A program made the position numbers and the translations under genes. A stretch of DNA of 59,146 nt from JAABRU01 sp050180235 (GTDB lineage Bacteria; Desulfobacterota; Desulfobacteria; Desulfobacterales; Desulfococcaceae): positions 1 to 59,146 of the forward strand of contig JBFXEJ010000025.1 in NCBI GenBank assembly GCA_050180235.1, in the 5' to 3' direction. The notes below the pieces were generated by a model. That model was not told where the DNA came from, ran no database searches, and saw only the letters and a program-made list of their open reading frames with translations. Shown in pieces: positions 14,744-23,374 of the stretch; position 1 is the first letter of the stretch; each line of letters starts with the position of its first letter.

Positions 14744-15626
14744 ATTGTCTGCCAGTCAGCAGTGTAAGGGCTTCCATGTATTTCTGCCGGGTGCTGCGGA
14801 TCACTTCCTCAGGCAGAGACGGGGCAGGCGGTTTTTTGTTCCATTTGATGGAAACCAGATAATCCCGCACATACTGCTTGTCAAAACTCATCTGTGGGCC
14901 GCCGGGTTTATAGGTGGCACGGGGCCAGAAACGGGAGGAATCCGGGGTCAGGACTTCATCAATGAGAATCAGTTTTCCGTCTGCCAGTCCAAACTCAAAT
15001 TTGGTGTCTGCAATGAGAATTCCCTTTTCCGCAGCCAGTTCCACGCCTTTTTTGTAAACAGCCAGACTCAGTTCCCTGACCTTTTCCGCAAGGGGCCTGC
15101 CGATGCGCCGGGCAGTTTCCTCAAAATCAATATTGATGTCGTGAATGCCCACTTCTTCCTTTGTGGAAGGCGTGAAAAGCGGTTCCGGCAGCCGGTCGGA
15201 TTCTTTCAGTCCGTCCGGCAGCGGAATGCCGCACACACTTTTGGATTTGCGGTAGGATTCCCAGCCGGATCCCGTGATATAGCCGCGCACCACGCATTCA
15301 ATGGGAAGGAGTTTGCATTTTCTGACCAGCATACTCCGGTCACGGAGAATGTCTGCATAGGGTTTGCATTCCGGGGGAAAATCATCTGTATTGCCGGAAA
15401 TCACATGGTTTTCCGCAAGGGATTTCATCTGATCAAACCAGAACAGGGAGATTTGATTCAGAATTTTGCCTTTTCCCGGAACCGGATCAGGCATGACCAC
15501 ATCATAGGCCGAAATCCGGTCTGTTGCCACCATCAGAAAATACTCTCCCAAATCATACACATCCCGGACTTTTCCCTTTTTCACCAGTTTCAGTTTTGGA
15601 AAATCCGTATTGCTTACTGCATTCAT
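14733..15626 (-). CDS. purC: SAICAR synthetase
   Basis: 297 residues, the length of the longer (yeast-like) PurC class. KLVKKGKVRDVYDLGEYFLMVATDRISAYDVV is the ATP-binding N-terminus (split here into KLVKKGKVRDVYDLG and LMVATDRISAYDVV). ECVVRGYITGSGWESY and ILIADTKFEFGL are further family blocks. It joins CAIR and aspartate in purine synthesis. AAGGA lies 7 nt before the ATG. Its last codons overlap the ParB-like gene. Confidence 0.97.
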   Translation of the reverse strand: MNAVSNTDFPKLKLVKKGKVRDVYDLGEYFLMVATDRISAYDVVMPDPVPGKGKILNQISLFWFDQMKSLAENHVISGNTDDFPPECKPYADILRDRSMLVRKCKLLPIECVVRGYITGSGWESYRKSKSVCGIPLPDGLKESDRLPEPLFTPSTKEEVGIHDINIDFEETARRIGRPLAEKVRELSLAVYKKGVELAAEKGILIADTKFEFGLADGKLILIDEVLTPDSSRFWPRATYKPGGPQMSFDKQYVRDYLVSIKWNKKPPAPSLPEEVIRSTRQKYMEALTLLTGRQYDI

Positions 15627-15731
15627 ATCTGTATCCTTGTCTTTGATGAAATAATATGAAGTCTGAAAAATAACGCACTGGTCTGCGGAGATGGAATAGA
15701 GTCCGCAGTAGTAAAAGGTTATATCATATTT

Positions 15732-16178
15732 TCATTCTGCAATTTTACGGATCACTTTAATAAAAATATGCGTTAATAAACAAACGCCGATCACAATCAC
15801 TAAAAAAACTATATAGAATAAATATCTCAAAATTTGTATTTCTTTGTACGGTAAATTATTACTAAGAATAGCCCATGCGAAAAGAACAATTACAAGATAT
15901 GCACATAATATATAAAAAGTGAGAAGTGATAAATTCCAGGTTTGACCATAAACTACCCATTCAGATGCCAGAAAAAACTGGTCGACCTTTTTAAAAAGCA
16001 TTGTGGATTTGATTTTTTTCTCAAAAATCAAAAAAAGAGCGAAACCTATAAAAAACAGGTTCATCACTATTCCAAAAAACCTTGTGCCGATATCCGGAGC
16101 TGACACGGTGCGATATATGCTGATTATTGATATTACCAGTGTGCACACGAAAATAAATATATTTTTTATTTTTTTCAT
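15732..16178 (-). CDS. Hypothetical four-helix membrane protein
   Basis: 148 residues with four hydrophobic spans at about 7-24, 35-51, 83-105 and 119-140, separated by short basic loops. There is no signal peptidase site and no motif I recognise. It stands alone between purC and a GC-rich hairpin at 16211-16236. Confidence 0.6.
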   Translation of the reverse strand: MKKIKNIFIFVCTLVISIISIYRTVSAPDIGTRFFGIVMNLFFIGFALFLIFEKKIKSTMLFKKVDQFFLASEWVVYGQTWNLSLLTFYILCAYLVIVLFAWAILSNNLPYKEIQILRYLFYIVFLVIVIGVCLLTHIFIKVIRKIAE

Positions 16179-16210
16179 ACAGATTCTATCACAGCATAAC
16201 TCTGGAGTTA

Positions 16211-16236
16211 AGTGGCCCGCGTCAGCGGGGCCACCT
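16211..16236. terminator. GC-rich hairpin, possible terminator
   Basis: AGTGGCCC-n-GGGGCCAC pairs to a strong stem 11 bp beyond the stop of the hypothetical gene at 16247. No T-run follows, so it may be factor-dependent or a repeat. Confidence 0.45.
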
Positions 16237-16246
16237 GAACGACTTG

Positions 16247-16645
16247 TCAGATGAATTTTTTAAAGGTATCTGCAAAAGGAACAGCCGCTATTTGGTAATC
16301 ATCTTCATATACGATGGTTCCGGGCTTATCGGTTAACAACCTGACAACATTGACATCATGTGCTTCAAGTATTCTTGCATACTGCATAAAATTATCAATA
16401 TGCTCTTTGGCACTGACTTTAAACCAGCTGATTGCGTTTACATTTTTACAGTGATTACTTTTTGAACTCAGTACAGCAGGAACCCTGAGATTCTTTTTAA
16501 ACCAGCTGTAGAGACTCTGCTCCAATTCCCGCTCATATTCATACAGACAATCAGCAAAGAGCAAATCACTCATTGCGCTAAATAAGCCCTTTTCTCTTCC
16601 AGACTTATCATCTTTCTCATGAATAGCGAACCTGATGTAATTCAT
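16247..16645 (-). CDS. Hypothetical protein, 132 residues
   Basis: Soluble, mixed alpha/beta protein beginning MNYIRFAIHEKDDKSGREKG. A WFKKNLRVP segment mid-protein and a WFKVSAKEHIDNFMQYARIL helix could be conserved surfaces. I recognise no family. It is 64 bp downstream of the LMW-PTP-like gene in the same direction, so the two may be co-transcribed. Confidence 0.55.
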   Translation of the reverse strand: MNYIRFAIHEKDDKSGREKGLFSAMSDLLFADCLYEYERELEQSLYSWFKKNLRVPAVLSSKSNHCKNVNAISWFKVSAKEHIDNFMQYARILEAHDVNVVRLLTDKPGTIVYEDDYQIAAVPFADTFKKFI

Positions 16646-16709
16646 TTTTCATCTGACCGGGCTTAAATTTTCATAAAATTTTATGTTTTATACAAGTTAG
16701 TTATGTAAC

Positions 16710-17039
16710 TTATCTATAGTTTTTAAGATAATGCCTTACTTTTCTTTCCAGTATTTCTGTCAGTTCACTGTCCATAAATCCGTAATTGTCTTTTATATTT
16801 AAATTTACAATTTTTTTTGATTTAAACAATTTTTTGTATTTTCTCTGTATCTTTGTTCTGTGCTTATCTTCCATAAAAAATACAATATCAGCCCAGTGAA
16901 TCATTTCTTCTGATATGACAGTTTTTGAATCATTGTTTACACCCGCAGACATTGTTTCAATTCCATCATATTCTGAAAAGATCATTTCAGCAGTCGGACT
17001 GCGAAATTTGTTTTTTCCGCAAACAAACAGTAAGTTCAT
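16710..17039 (-). CDS. LMW protein tyrosine phosphatase-like protein
   Basis: 109 residues, shorter than classic LMW-PTPs (~150). The N-terminus MNLLFVCGKNKFRSPTAEMI carries the phosphate loop: C7 nucleophile and R13, with SPTAE as in the predicted phosphatase family. The later segment ADIVFFMEDKHR is usual. It lacks the C-terminal DPY region that supplies the general acid in full-length enzymes, as do other members of this short family. Substrate unknown. Confidence 0.75.
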   Translation of the reverse strand: MNLLFVCGKNKFRSPTAEMIFSEYDGIETMSAGVNNDSKTVISEEMIHWADIVFFMEDKHRTKIQRKYKKLFKSKKIVNLNIKDNYGFMDSELTEILERKVRHYLKNYR

Positions 17040-17143
17040 TGTGCTGTATAATATAAGGGAATCTGAAGAAATCAGCGATCCCTTCCCTGTTCGTATTCGA
17101 ATCTCAAAAACGCTTGTACAGGCAGATTTACTGACATTTCTCC

Positions 17144-17635
17144 TTATCGTGCATGAGCGAACAATGGCTGATACAACGATTGTGATACGGACATATATGC
17201 GCGTTCTGCCTCATCAGTGCTGACGACTCGTAACAGCTTGATAATAAATTGATTAAAAAGAGGATCTTCATCAATTGTCAAAATGACCCGAATTTTACGG
17301 GTAACTTTCAATATATATATACCGATACTTAAAACATTTTGGTAATTCTGCCGGGCAGATTTTAACCGCAGAGTGACACAGAGTTTTTCTGTGCGGAATT
17401 CAGATATGAATCTGAACCTCTGCAAATGTTTCAAGTAATGGTATAATGATGAATCAAAATTTCCTTTTAATTCAATTTGATATGGCTGATACAGTTGCCG
17501 GGTTCGTACCTTCCCCTTCTGTGCCAGTATGGAACAATATGTATTAATACAATCGGTTATTATGTGTTTATCATCTGTTCCAAATTTTTTTAAGTCTTTT
17601 TCAAAGTTTTTTGTAATCTGAAAATTGACAGTCAT
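17144..17635 (-). CDS. Hypothetical protein, 163 residues
   Basis: The ATG at 17635 follows GGAGG by 10 nt; a GTG 3 bp earlier is equally possible. The sequence ITKNFEKDLKKF at the N-terminus recalls RelE-type toxins, but the rest (IELKGNFDSSLYHYLKH, and ILTIDEDPLFNQFIIKLLRV near the end) is not a family I can name. There is no membrane segment. It stands alone with no antitoxin-like neighbour. Confidence 0.55.
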   Translation of the reverse strand: MTVNFQITKNFEKDLKKFGTDDKHIITDCINTYCSILAQKGKVRTRQLYQPYQIELKGNFDSSLYHYLKHLQRFRFISEFRTEKLCVTLRLKSARQNYQNVLSIGIYILKVTRKIRVILTIDEDPLFNQFIIKLLRVVSTDEAERAYMSVSQSLYQPLFAHAR

Positions 17636-17694
17636 CACAATCCCGCCTCCCTTTCTTTACTGTGAACTTATTGTATTGGCATATGCCCAGGCAG

Positions 17695-18207
17695 TCAATT
17701 GTGTTCAACAAATATCAGTTTGTCTGTGTCAAAACCCAGTTCTGCGGCTTTTGCCACGAGGATATGTTTTATGTCATTTTTTATTTCTTTGTTTCTTGCC
17801 AGAATCCACAAATAAGATTTATCAGCACCGCATACGAGCGAATACTGATAATTCTCATGATCAAGTTCAAGTATAATATAGGAAGCATAAAAAGGGCCAA
17901 AGAAAGAAACTTTCAGATAACCCAGATCAGAGCCTTTAACGAAAAAAGCCTTACCCACGACTTCTTTCCATTTCTTTTCTTTTGCAGAATAACCCCTGTT
18001 AAGCACTTTGACACCGCCGTCATCCCGCAGGCTGTAATTTGCAGTGACCTGGGTCAGGCCCCGTTCAAAAGAATTATCAAGTCTTGCAATTTCATACCAT
18101 GTCCCCAGATATTTTTCCAATTTGAAATTGGCTGCAGGCTTTACATTTTCAGGTATTCCCACACATCCTGTTATGAACAAAAACAGCGGAATTAACAATT
18201 TTTTCAT
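17695..18207 (-). CDS. blc: Outer-membrane lipocalin
   Basis: 170 residues from the ATG at 18207, which has GGAGG 8 nt upstream; the longer open frame to 18381 has no ribosome site. The N-terminus MKKLLIPLFLFITGC is a lipoprotein signal with lipidated C15. The lipocalin hallmark GTWYEIARLDNSFERGL is at about 35-51, and SYLWILARNKE near the end is the second conserved region. Bacterial lipocalins bind lipids at the outer membrane, often during envelope stress. A MITE lies just upstream of its start. Confidence 0.92.
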   Translation of the reverse strand: MKKLLIPLFLFITGCVGIPENVKPAANFKLEKYLGTWYEIARLDNSFERGLTQVTANYSLRDDGGVKVLNRGYSAKEKKWKEVVGKAFFVKGSDLGYLKVSFFGPFYASYIILELDHENYQYSLVCGADKSYLWILARNKEIKNDIKHILVAKAAELGFDTDKLIFVEHN

Positions 18208-18250
18208 TCTGACTGCCTCCAAATTCCAGACAGAGTATAGTATTTTCCTT

Positions 18251-18334
18251 AACTTTTGTCCTTTATGACTGTGCAAAAAACCGCTCCGCTTAATTTTTGC
18301 ACTCCTCCATCGGGTTTTGCAGAGGACAAAAGTT
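18251..18334. repeat. MITE-like element, copy 1 (12-bp inverted ends)
   Basis: AACTTTTGTCCT at 18251-18262 and AGGACAAAAGTT at 18323-18334 are exact inverted ends. The core carries TGCAAAAAACCGCTCCGC and AATTTTTGCACTCCTCC. The reverse complement of the whole unit plus flanks occurs at 33529-33622, and a core fragment at about 34428-34470. It codes for nothing. In the 18208-18728 interval the only other signal is the terminator at 18601-18635. Confidence 0.85.
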
Positions 18335-18600
18335 GGTAAAAGAACTGTATTCACAGCGTGAATACTCTCCATACTCCGCATATTGATAGTGAATCAAACC
18401 TGTTGATAATGTCATCCATTCCGGGATTATGATTTATTTTCCAACTTTTTTCTGTAATAATTTCAATACTTACGGATTTTTCCGGCACAGGAGTCAGGTT
18501 TAGATCAGCGGATTTGACCCACTACCCGCATATTCATAGTTTACTGTCACCTGTCACAATTAAGTAAGGTTCCATAAATTTTAGGGCATAAAATTTTCAG

Positions 18601-18635
18601 AAAAAACCGGATTTTTAGGAAAAATCCGGTTTTTT
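18601..18635. terminator. Bidirectional intrinsic terminator after pilZ gene
   Basis: AAAAAACCGGATTTTT faces AAAAATCCGGTTTTTT across a 3-base loop. It lies ~95 bp past the stop of the PilZ gene and should end that operon. Confidence 0.8.
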
Positions 18636-18728
18636 GAATACACGAAGATTTTTGTTTGCCTGCTTATATGAACAGCCTGCTGATTTGTCAGCAGACTGAA
18701 TTATGAAAAAATGGGAACGGCAACAGAA

Positions 18729-19094
18729 TCATCCGCTTTTTTCTGTATTGGCACTTTGTGCCTGAAACATCTTTATGAACTTCCGCAATACTGCAAATCC
18801 CTCCAAATCCAGACCATAAAACTCAATGCCGGTCAGAAATGTTTTTTCCTCAGACTGCCTGCACCGGATGACCTGCCCTCTGATGTCCAGCAGTGCCTCT
18901 TCAATGGCAACAGTCAGGGAAATTGTCTGTCCCGTCTGCATACTGAAATAAGTCTCCAGAAGAATTCCGCTTTCCGATACATTCAGGGTTCGGCCCATTC
19001 CCTCCCCTGTGATATTTCCGTCCTCATCAATGCAGACATACGACAGGTTCAGCGAGTCCACCCGCGGATGCCTCCTTTTTTCAATCATCGCCAT
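18729..19094 (-). CDS. PilZ-domain protein
   Basis: 121 residues, a single PilZ domain. The c-di-GMP motifs are present: KRRHPRV at residues 6-12 (RxxxR-type) and NVSESGI (~38-44, N/DxSxxG). Family members bind c-di-GMP and act on a partner protein. It is the last gene of a run with DUF4388/cNMP-like, MglA-like and TPR-PilZ genes. A repeat of the TCAGTTATCAGTG type separates it from the preceding gene. Confidence 0.88.
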   Translation of the reverse strand: MAMIEKRRHPRVDSLNLSYVCIDEDGNITGEGMGRTLNVSESGILLETYFSMQTGQTISLTVAIEEALLDIRGQVIRCRQSEEKTFLTGIEFYGLDLEGFAVLRKFIKMFQAQSANTEKSG

Positions 19095-19114
19095 GTATCC
19101 ACTCCATGCTTTTT

Positions 19115-19177
19115 TCAGTTATCAGTGTTCAGTTATCAGTGTTCAGGTGTCCGGATAACGGATCACTGATAACTGAA
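19115..19177. repeat. TCAGTTATCAGTG palindromic repeat
   Basis: Two direct CAGTTATCAGTGTT copies followed by an inverted CACTGATAACTGAA. The same repeat type occurs in frame inside the kinase at 39836-39948. Confidence 0.85.
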
Positions 19178-19182
19178 ATGCC

Positions 19183-20355
19183 TTATTTTTTCTGCAGATT
19201 GTTTTTATGATAATCACATGCCACGCGGGTTGTCACCGTAATGTTCGTTGCTGTGGTCTCAACCAGGTTCCGCAATGCGGATGAAAGCCCGCTGTATTCC
19301 GCATTCAGGCTTTCAGGATTCAGCTCCTCTGTTTCAATATCAGGGGATGCAAAAATGAATGCCTTATGTGGTTCATGGCCTATATCCAGAAAGGGACATG
19401 GCCCGATGACATCCCTTTCTCCCAGAACCGCAAGAGGAATATATCCGCCATCCTCGGTTTTCCGTACCAGACAGACTTCCCCTTTGGTAATCCGCAGGAG
19501 CTTTTCCGGATTGATGCCCAGTTTTTTCGCAGCCTGTTTTTCTTTGGTGAAGTCTTTGACAGAAAAACGTTTGAGAAAAACATCCACTGTTTTTTCTGTT
19601 ATCTGATCCCGGCGTTTGTCCAGACTTACCACCAGATCCCTGAATTCACGGGACTGATTGCCGAATTCATCCGCAAGACGCTGGGAATCCAGCACACCCA
19701 GTTGGACATCCGTGGAGGCCTGTATGGTGACCTTGCGGACATTGTCCTTGAACAGAAAGCAGCTCACACCGCCGATAAAGGAACCCGCTCCCATCCGCAC
19801 AATGGGAACCGGCCCTTCGGAACTCTCCTTCAGTACATCCGCAATGCCTTCCAGCACCACCCATATCCAACTGCCATGTTTGTTTTCCTGAACAATTTTG
19901 CGCCCTTTGAAAAATTCCTCTTCTGCTGCCACATACATGTAATCCACCAGAGGCCCCTTGATGATGGGAACTGAGGATTTGGATCCGCTTTCCTTTTTTT
20001 CGGCAAATTCAACAGGTCCCAGTATTTTGGTATGGCCGTCATCCACCATGCGCAGACCGTCAAGAATAATTTCCATGCGGTTGCTCCGGATCACCTGGGA
20101 AATATTCACATCCTCCTCACTGAATGCGAAATCACCGTCAATCCATCCGAAAAGGGCATAGACCGCCTCAAGTCCCTTTACAGAGCCAGCGGAACCGTCA
20201 ACAATATTGCCTTTGGAGAAATAAATCATTCCCGTATCCTGGGCATATTTGCTCATAACGTTCAGCACACCGCTTGATCCGTTGGAACCGAGCAGCTGCA
20301 GGACTTCACCGAGCCCCAGGAACTTCAGATTTCCGCTAAGTACGATTTTGGACAT
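19183..20355 (-). CDS. DUF4388 plus cNMP-binding-like domain protein
   Basis: 390 residues. Residues ~5-100 (LSGNLKFLGLGEVLQLLG, then GSSGVLNV and GNIVDGSAGSVKGLEAVYALFGW) are a DUF4388 (PATAN-like) domain common in Myxococcota/Desulfobacterota signalling proteins. Residues ~140-260 resemble a cyclic-nucleotide-binding beta-roll (SWIWVVLEGIADVL, GAGSFIGGVSCF), and a weaker second one follows (~275-350). The usual glutamate and RxA phosphate-binding positions look altered (FIGGVS, VRKVTI), so nucleotide binding may be lost. The gene begins 12 bp after mglA in the same operon. Confidence 0.8.
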   Translation of the reverse strand: MSKIVLSGNLKFLGLGEVLQLLGSNGSSGVLNVMSKYAQDTGMIYFSKGNIVDGSAGSVKGLEAVYALFGWIDGDFAFSEEDVNISQVIRSNRMEIILDGLRMVDDGHTKILGPVEFAEKKESGSKSSVPIIKGPLVDYMYVAAEEEFFKGRKIVQENKHGSWIWVVLEGIADVLKESSEGPVPIVRMGAGSFIGGVSCFLFKDNVRKVTIQASTDVQLGVLDSQRLADEFGNQSREFRDLVVSLDKRRDQITEKTVDVFLKRFSVKDFTKEKQAAKKLGINPEKLLRITKGEVCLVRKTEDGGYIPLAVLGERDVIGPCPFLDIGHEPHKAFIFASPDIETEELNPESLNAEYSGLSSALRNLVETTATNITVTTRVACDYHKNNLQKK

Positions 20356-20367
20356 ATTTGCTCTCTT

Positions 20368-20976
20368 TTACCATCCAAGTTGTTTTTTCAAAGACTGCAG
20401 GGTCAGTTTCAGACATGCCTTCAGTGTCGGTGCAACTCCCTCCCCTTTGATGGCGCTGGCCGGAAAAGAGGGAACCTTGAGCTGGCGGTTCAGGTCCTTT
20501 TCCATCAGACTTATGGGCATGACAGGCAGTCCCTGTTCCCCAAGATCCCTTTTATTGTACTGCAGAATCAGGGGAACCTTTAGAATACTCAGTCCGTATT
20601 CTTTCAGGTTCTGATGCAGATCTTTAAGGGAGAGCATATTTTTTTCCCTCCGCACTTCCAGTGAATCCGCCACGAATACAAGTCCGTCCACTTCCCGCAG
20701 AACCATTTTTCGGGTGGAAGCATATTTGACCTGCCCGGGAACCGTATATAACTGCACCCGGACATCATAGCCCTTGATTTTGCCCAGGCCCATAGGGAGA
20801 AAATCGAAATACAGGGTACGGTCCCCCTCGGTATCGGCAGATACCATCTGCCCGGTAACCTGTTTCCGGAAAGCTTTGAAAATCTGTTCAAGATTTGTTG
20901 TCTTTCCGCACCGTCCAGGCCCGTAATAGACAATCTTTACTTCGATTTCCTTGAGTTTCAAATTTATATTCGCCAT
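20368..20976 (-). CDS. mglA: MglA-like small Ras-type GTPase
   Basis: 202 residues. Walker A is GPGRCGKTT (19-27), switch II YTVPGQVKY, and the guanine-specificity motif NKRD (~140). This is the MglA/Ras-like bacterial GTPase family that sets polarity for gliding or twitching motility. MglB (Roadblock), the usual GAP, is not next to it. Genes on either side carry PilZ-like and DUF4388 domains, suggesting an output linked to c-di-GMP. AGGG lies 6 nt before the ATG. Confidence 0.9.
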   Translation of the reverse strand: MANINLKLKEIEVKIVYYGPGRCGKTTNLEQIFKAFRKQVTGQMVSADTEGDRTLYFDFLPMGLGKIKGYDVRVQLYTVPGQVKYASTRKMVLREVDGLVFVADSLEVRREKNMLSLKDLHQNLKEYGLSILKVPLILQYNKRDLGEQGLPVMPISLMEKDLNRQLKVPSFPASAIKGEGVAPTLKACLKLTLQSLKKQLGW

Positions 20977-21091
20977 CAGTAGACCCTGTTTCCGTTCGGA
21001 TATGGTACAATAAGGTTTTCGGTGTTCGGTTTCAGATGCCCGGTATTAAGGTTTCAGTATTTATTTTTTTTCTGGCACCCGATCCCCTGTT

Positions 21092-22024
21092 TCAGATACT
21101 CTGTATTTTGATATCCACACTGTAATGACCTGTCTTCGGACCGGATTCGATCCGGGATACTGATACCACAACCGCTTTTCCCTCAAACATGGCCATAGGG
21201 GAATAAAACTGCGCCTTCAGCACTGTCCCGCTCTCTATGGCATTGAGAAATGATTTGTCCCGATCTGAAACCAGAAGGTTGATGATACTGCCGGACTGAA
21301 AACTCACATCATATTCAAAGGTTTTTGACCGATCCTGCCCGTCGGGTATGGTTATTCCCACAGAACTGATATCAAGGATTTCGTTTTCACTGATACCCGG
21401 CACCGGCTCAGGGATGATCTTGTTATCTTCAGCCCCTGCAGGTTCTTTTTCCTCCGGCTTGGACAGTACGGCCTCAAATCCTTTTTTTTCAAGAACATCC
21501 CGCAGCAGATGGTAAATCTGTCCCATCGCCTCTCCGGGAAAAAAATTTTCGGAAAACCAGTTCTGATACTGCCTGACCGCATCCCCTGGCGCATCAAGGG
21601 TAATATGGCAGCGGAGTATATTTTTTGCGGCTTCCACGCGGAACTCATCCTTTGCCAGGAGTTTTCTGAATTCATCCAGTGCCCTTGCATACTGTCCGAA
21701 TTTGGCAAGGGCAATGGCTCCGTCAATTTCTGCCCGCTTTTCATCCTGTGAATACGCAAATTTTGTCCGGATAATTTCCTGAACCTGCTCAGACATTTCT
21801 TTCTGCTCAGGCAAATCCTCCAGCTTCCGTATTTCCTCTTTGACCATCTGCAGTTTTTTTGAGATAGCGCTGAGCAGACTTTTATGGTTCCCGATGGACC
21901 CCGCATTTTTCTGAATCAGTTGGCCCGCCCGGATGTATTTATCCCTTGCATCCCTGAGCAGCCCCTGGGATTTGTAGATTTCAGACTGGTTCAGCAACGA
22001 TTTGATTTCTTTTTTGACATCCAT
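21092..22024 (-). CDS. TPR-like protein with C-terminal PilZ-like domain
   Basis: About 310 residues from the ATG at 22024; a GTG at 22051 is the alternative and no start has a well-placed ribosome site. The N-terminal ~185 residues are helical with TPR-like repeats (YKSQGLLRDARDKYIRAGQ, IALAKFGQYARALDEFRKLL). After an acidic linker, residues ~225-310 look like a PilZ beta-barrel (ILDISSVGITIP, GTVLKAQFYSPMAMFEGKAVVV), though without a clear RxxxR motif. First gene of the run leading to mglA. A minus-strand promoter is visible at 22181-22208. Confidence 0.72.
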   Translation of the reverse strand: MDVKKEIKSLLNQSEIYKSQGLLRDARDKYIRAGQLIQKNAGSIGNHKSLLSAISKKLQMVKEEIRKLEDLPEQKEMSEQVQEIIRTKFAYSQDEKRAEIDGAIALAKFGQYARALDEFRKLLAKDEFRVEAAKNILRCHITLDAPGDAVRQYQNWFSENFFPGEAMGQIYHLLRDVLEKKGFEAVLSKPEEKEPAGAEDNKIIPEPVPGISENEILDISSVGITIPDGQDRSKTFEYDVSFQSGSIINLLVSDRDKSFLNAIESGTVLKAQFYSPMAMFEGKAVVVSVSRIESGPKTGHYSVDIKIQSI

Positions 22025-22180
22025 GATTGTGTCCCATCCTTCCTCCGGCACAGATTTCCGGAAATGATCCGTCCGCTGCCCGGGGCTGCAGGTCTGTCAG
22101 ACATCCCAGGAATCCCTTTTCTGAAAACCTGTACATGCGCTTATACGGCATCGGATATTATGAACCTTATGAATTCAATG

Positions 22181-22208
22181 CTTATCGCATTTTCGGCCTC
22201 TGTGTCAA
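22181..22208 (-). promoter_or_regulatory. Promoter for the TPR-PilZ/mglA operon
   Basis: TTGACA (22208-22203), 16-bp spacer, GATAAG (22186-22181) on the minus strand. It is divergent from the mdh promoter, the two -35 boxes being 14 bp apart. Confidence 0.5.
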
Positions 22209-22222
22209 GAATTGAAAAACTG

Positions 22223-22250
22223 TTGACAATTTTCTAAATAGTGCTATTAG
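22223..22250 (+). promoter_or_regulatory. Promoter for mdh
   Basis: TTGACA at 22223-22228, 16-bp spacer, TATTAG at 22245-22250, about 80 bp upstream of the mdh start. Confidence 0.6.
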
Positions 22251-22331
22251 ATTCTTTTTCCCATTTACCGGTGTATTTCTCAGGATATTTCCATTATATG
22301 CAAACATGCAATAATTCACAAGGAGAAAGTT

Positions 22332-23264
22332 ATGGACAAGAAGGTTACAGTTGTCGGTGCAGGAAATGTCGGGGCCACCGCTGCCCAGAGACTGGCTGAA
22401 AAAGCCCTGTGTGACGTGGTTCTGGTGGATATCGTGGAAGGCGTTCCCCAGGGCAAGGCGCTGGATCTGACCCAGGCTTCAGCCATTGAAAAACACGATG
22501 CCAGGATTATCGGGAGCAACGGTTATGAGGCGACCAAAGATTCGGACGTTGTCATCATCACCGCGGGCATTCCCCGGAAACCGGGCATGAGCCGCGACGA
22601 TCTGATCAGCACAAACGCTGGCATCATGAAAAAGGTGACCGAGCAGGTGGCAAAATATTCTCCCAACTCCACACTGATCATCGTGAGCAATCCTCTGGAT
22701 GCCATGTGCCATGTGGCCTATGAAGTGAGCGGTTTCCCAAAAAACCGGGTCATCGGCATGGCCGGTGTGCTTGACTCCGCACGTTTCAGAGCCTTTATCG
22801 CGATGGAACTCAATGTTTCCATTGAAAATACCCATGCCTTTGTGCTGGGCGGTCACGGGGATACAATGGTTCCCCTGCCCCGTTTCTCCACTGTGTCCGG
22901 TATTCCCATCACCGAACTGCTGTCTCAGGATCGCATTGACGCTCTGGTAAAAAGAACAGCCAATGGCGGAGCTGAAATCGTGGGACTGCTGAAAACCGGC
23001 AGTGCGTTCTATGCCCCGGCCTCCTCTGCCGTGGAAATGGCAAAATCCATTCTGTATGACAAAAAACAGATTCTTCCCTGCGCCGCGTATCTGCAGGGCG
23101 AATACGGTTATCATGACCTGTTTATCGGCGTGCCTGTGAAACTGGGCAAAGGCGGTGTGGAGGAAATCATCCAGATCAAACTCACGGCTGACGAAAAAGC
23201 CAAACTGGACAAATCCGCCGCGGCAGTTCAGGAACTCAAGAATGTGCTGGCAAAACTGAAATAA
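22332..23264 (+). CDS. mdh: Malate dehydrogenase (LDH-like class)
   Basis: 310 residues. NAD-binding GAGNVGATAAQ (8-18), ITAGIPRKPGMSR with the malate-specific arginines (~76-88), VSNPLDAM, the DSARFR arginine, and the catalytic histidine in LGGHGDTMV. Length and motifs match the tetrameric LDH-like MDH used in the TCA cycle. AAGGAG lies 6 nt before the ATG, and a sigma-70 promoter is visible upstream. It converges with uvrC, with a hairpin repeat between them. Confidence 0.97.
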   Translation: MDKKVTVVGAGNVGATAAQRLAEKALCDVVLVDIVEGVPQGKALDLTQASAIEKHDARIIGSNGYEATKDSDVVIITAGIPRKPGMSRDDLISTNAGIMKKVTEQVAKYSPNSTLIIVSNPLDAMCHVAYEVSGFPKNRVIGMAGVLDSARFRAFIAMELNVSIENTHAFVLGGHGDTMVPLPRFSTVSGIPITELLSQDRIDALVKRTANGGAEIVGLLKTGSAFYAPASSAVEMAKSILYDKKQILPCAAYLQGEYGYHDLFIGVPVKLGKGGVEEIIQIKLTADEKAKLDKSAAAVQELKNVLAKLK

Positions 23265-23302
23265 TCAGATTCCCGGCAAATAAATTACCCGATTGCAAAA
23301 TT

Positions 23303-23374
23303 GTAGGGTGGGCACGACAGTGCCCACCATATGCCTGATAATGGTGGGCAACGCTCCGCTTTTGCCCACCCTAC
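23303..23374. repeat. GTAGGGTGGGCA hairpin repeat between mdh and uvrC
   Basis: GTAGGGTGGGCA at the left and TGCCCACCCTAC at the right form a long stem, with inner GTGGGCA units. The right end contains the uvrC stop codon (TAG at 23373-23371). The same GTAGGGTGGGCAC unit occurs inside the MITEs at 25386, 34125 and 53945. Confidence 0.88.

Noticed and set aside
18208..18381. N-terminal extension of the lipocalin frame
   Set aside because: It reads through the MITE-like element; the lipoprotein signal starts at 18207 with a ribosome site just upstream.
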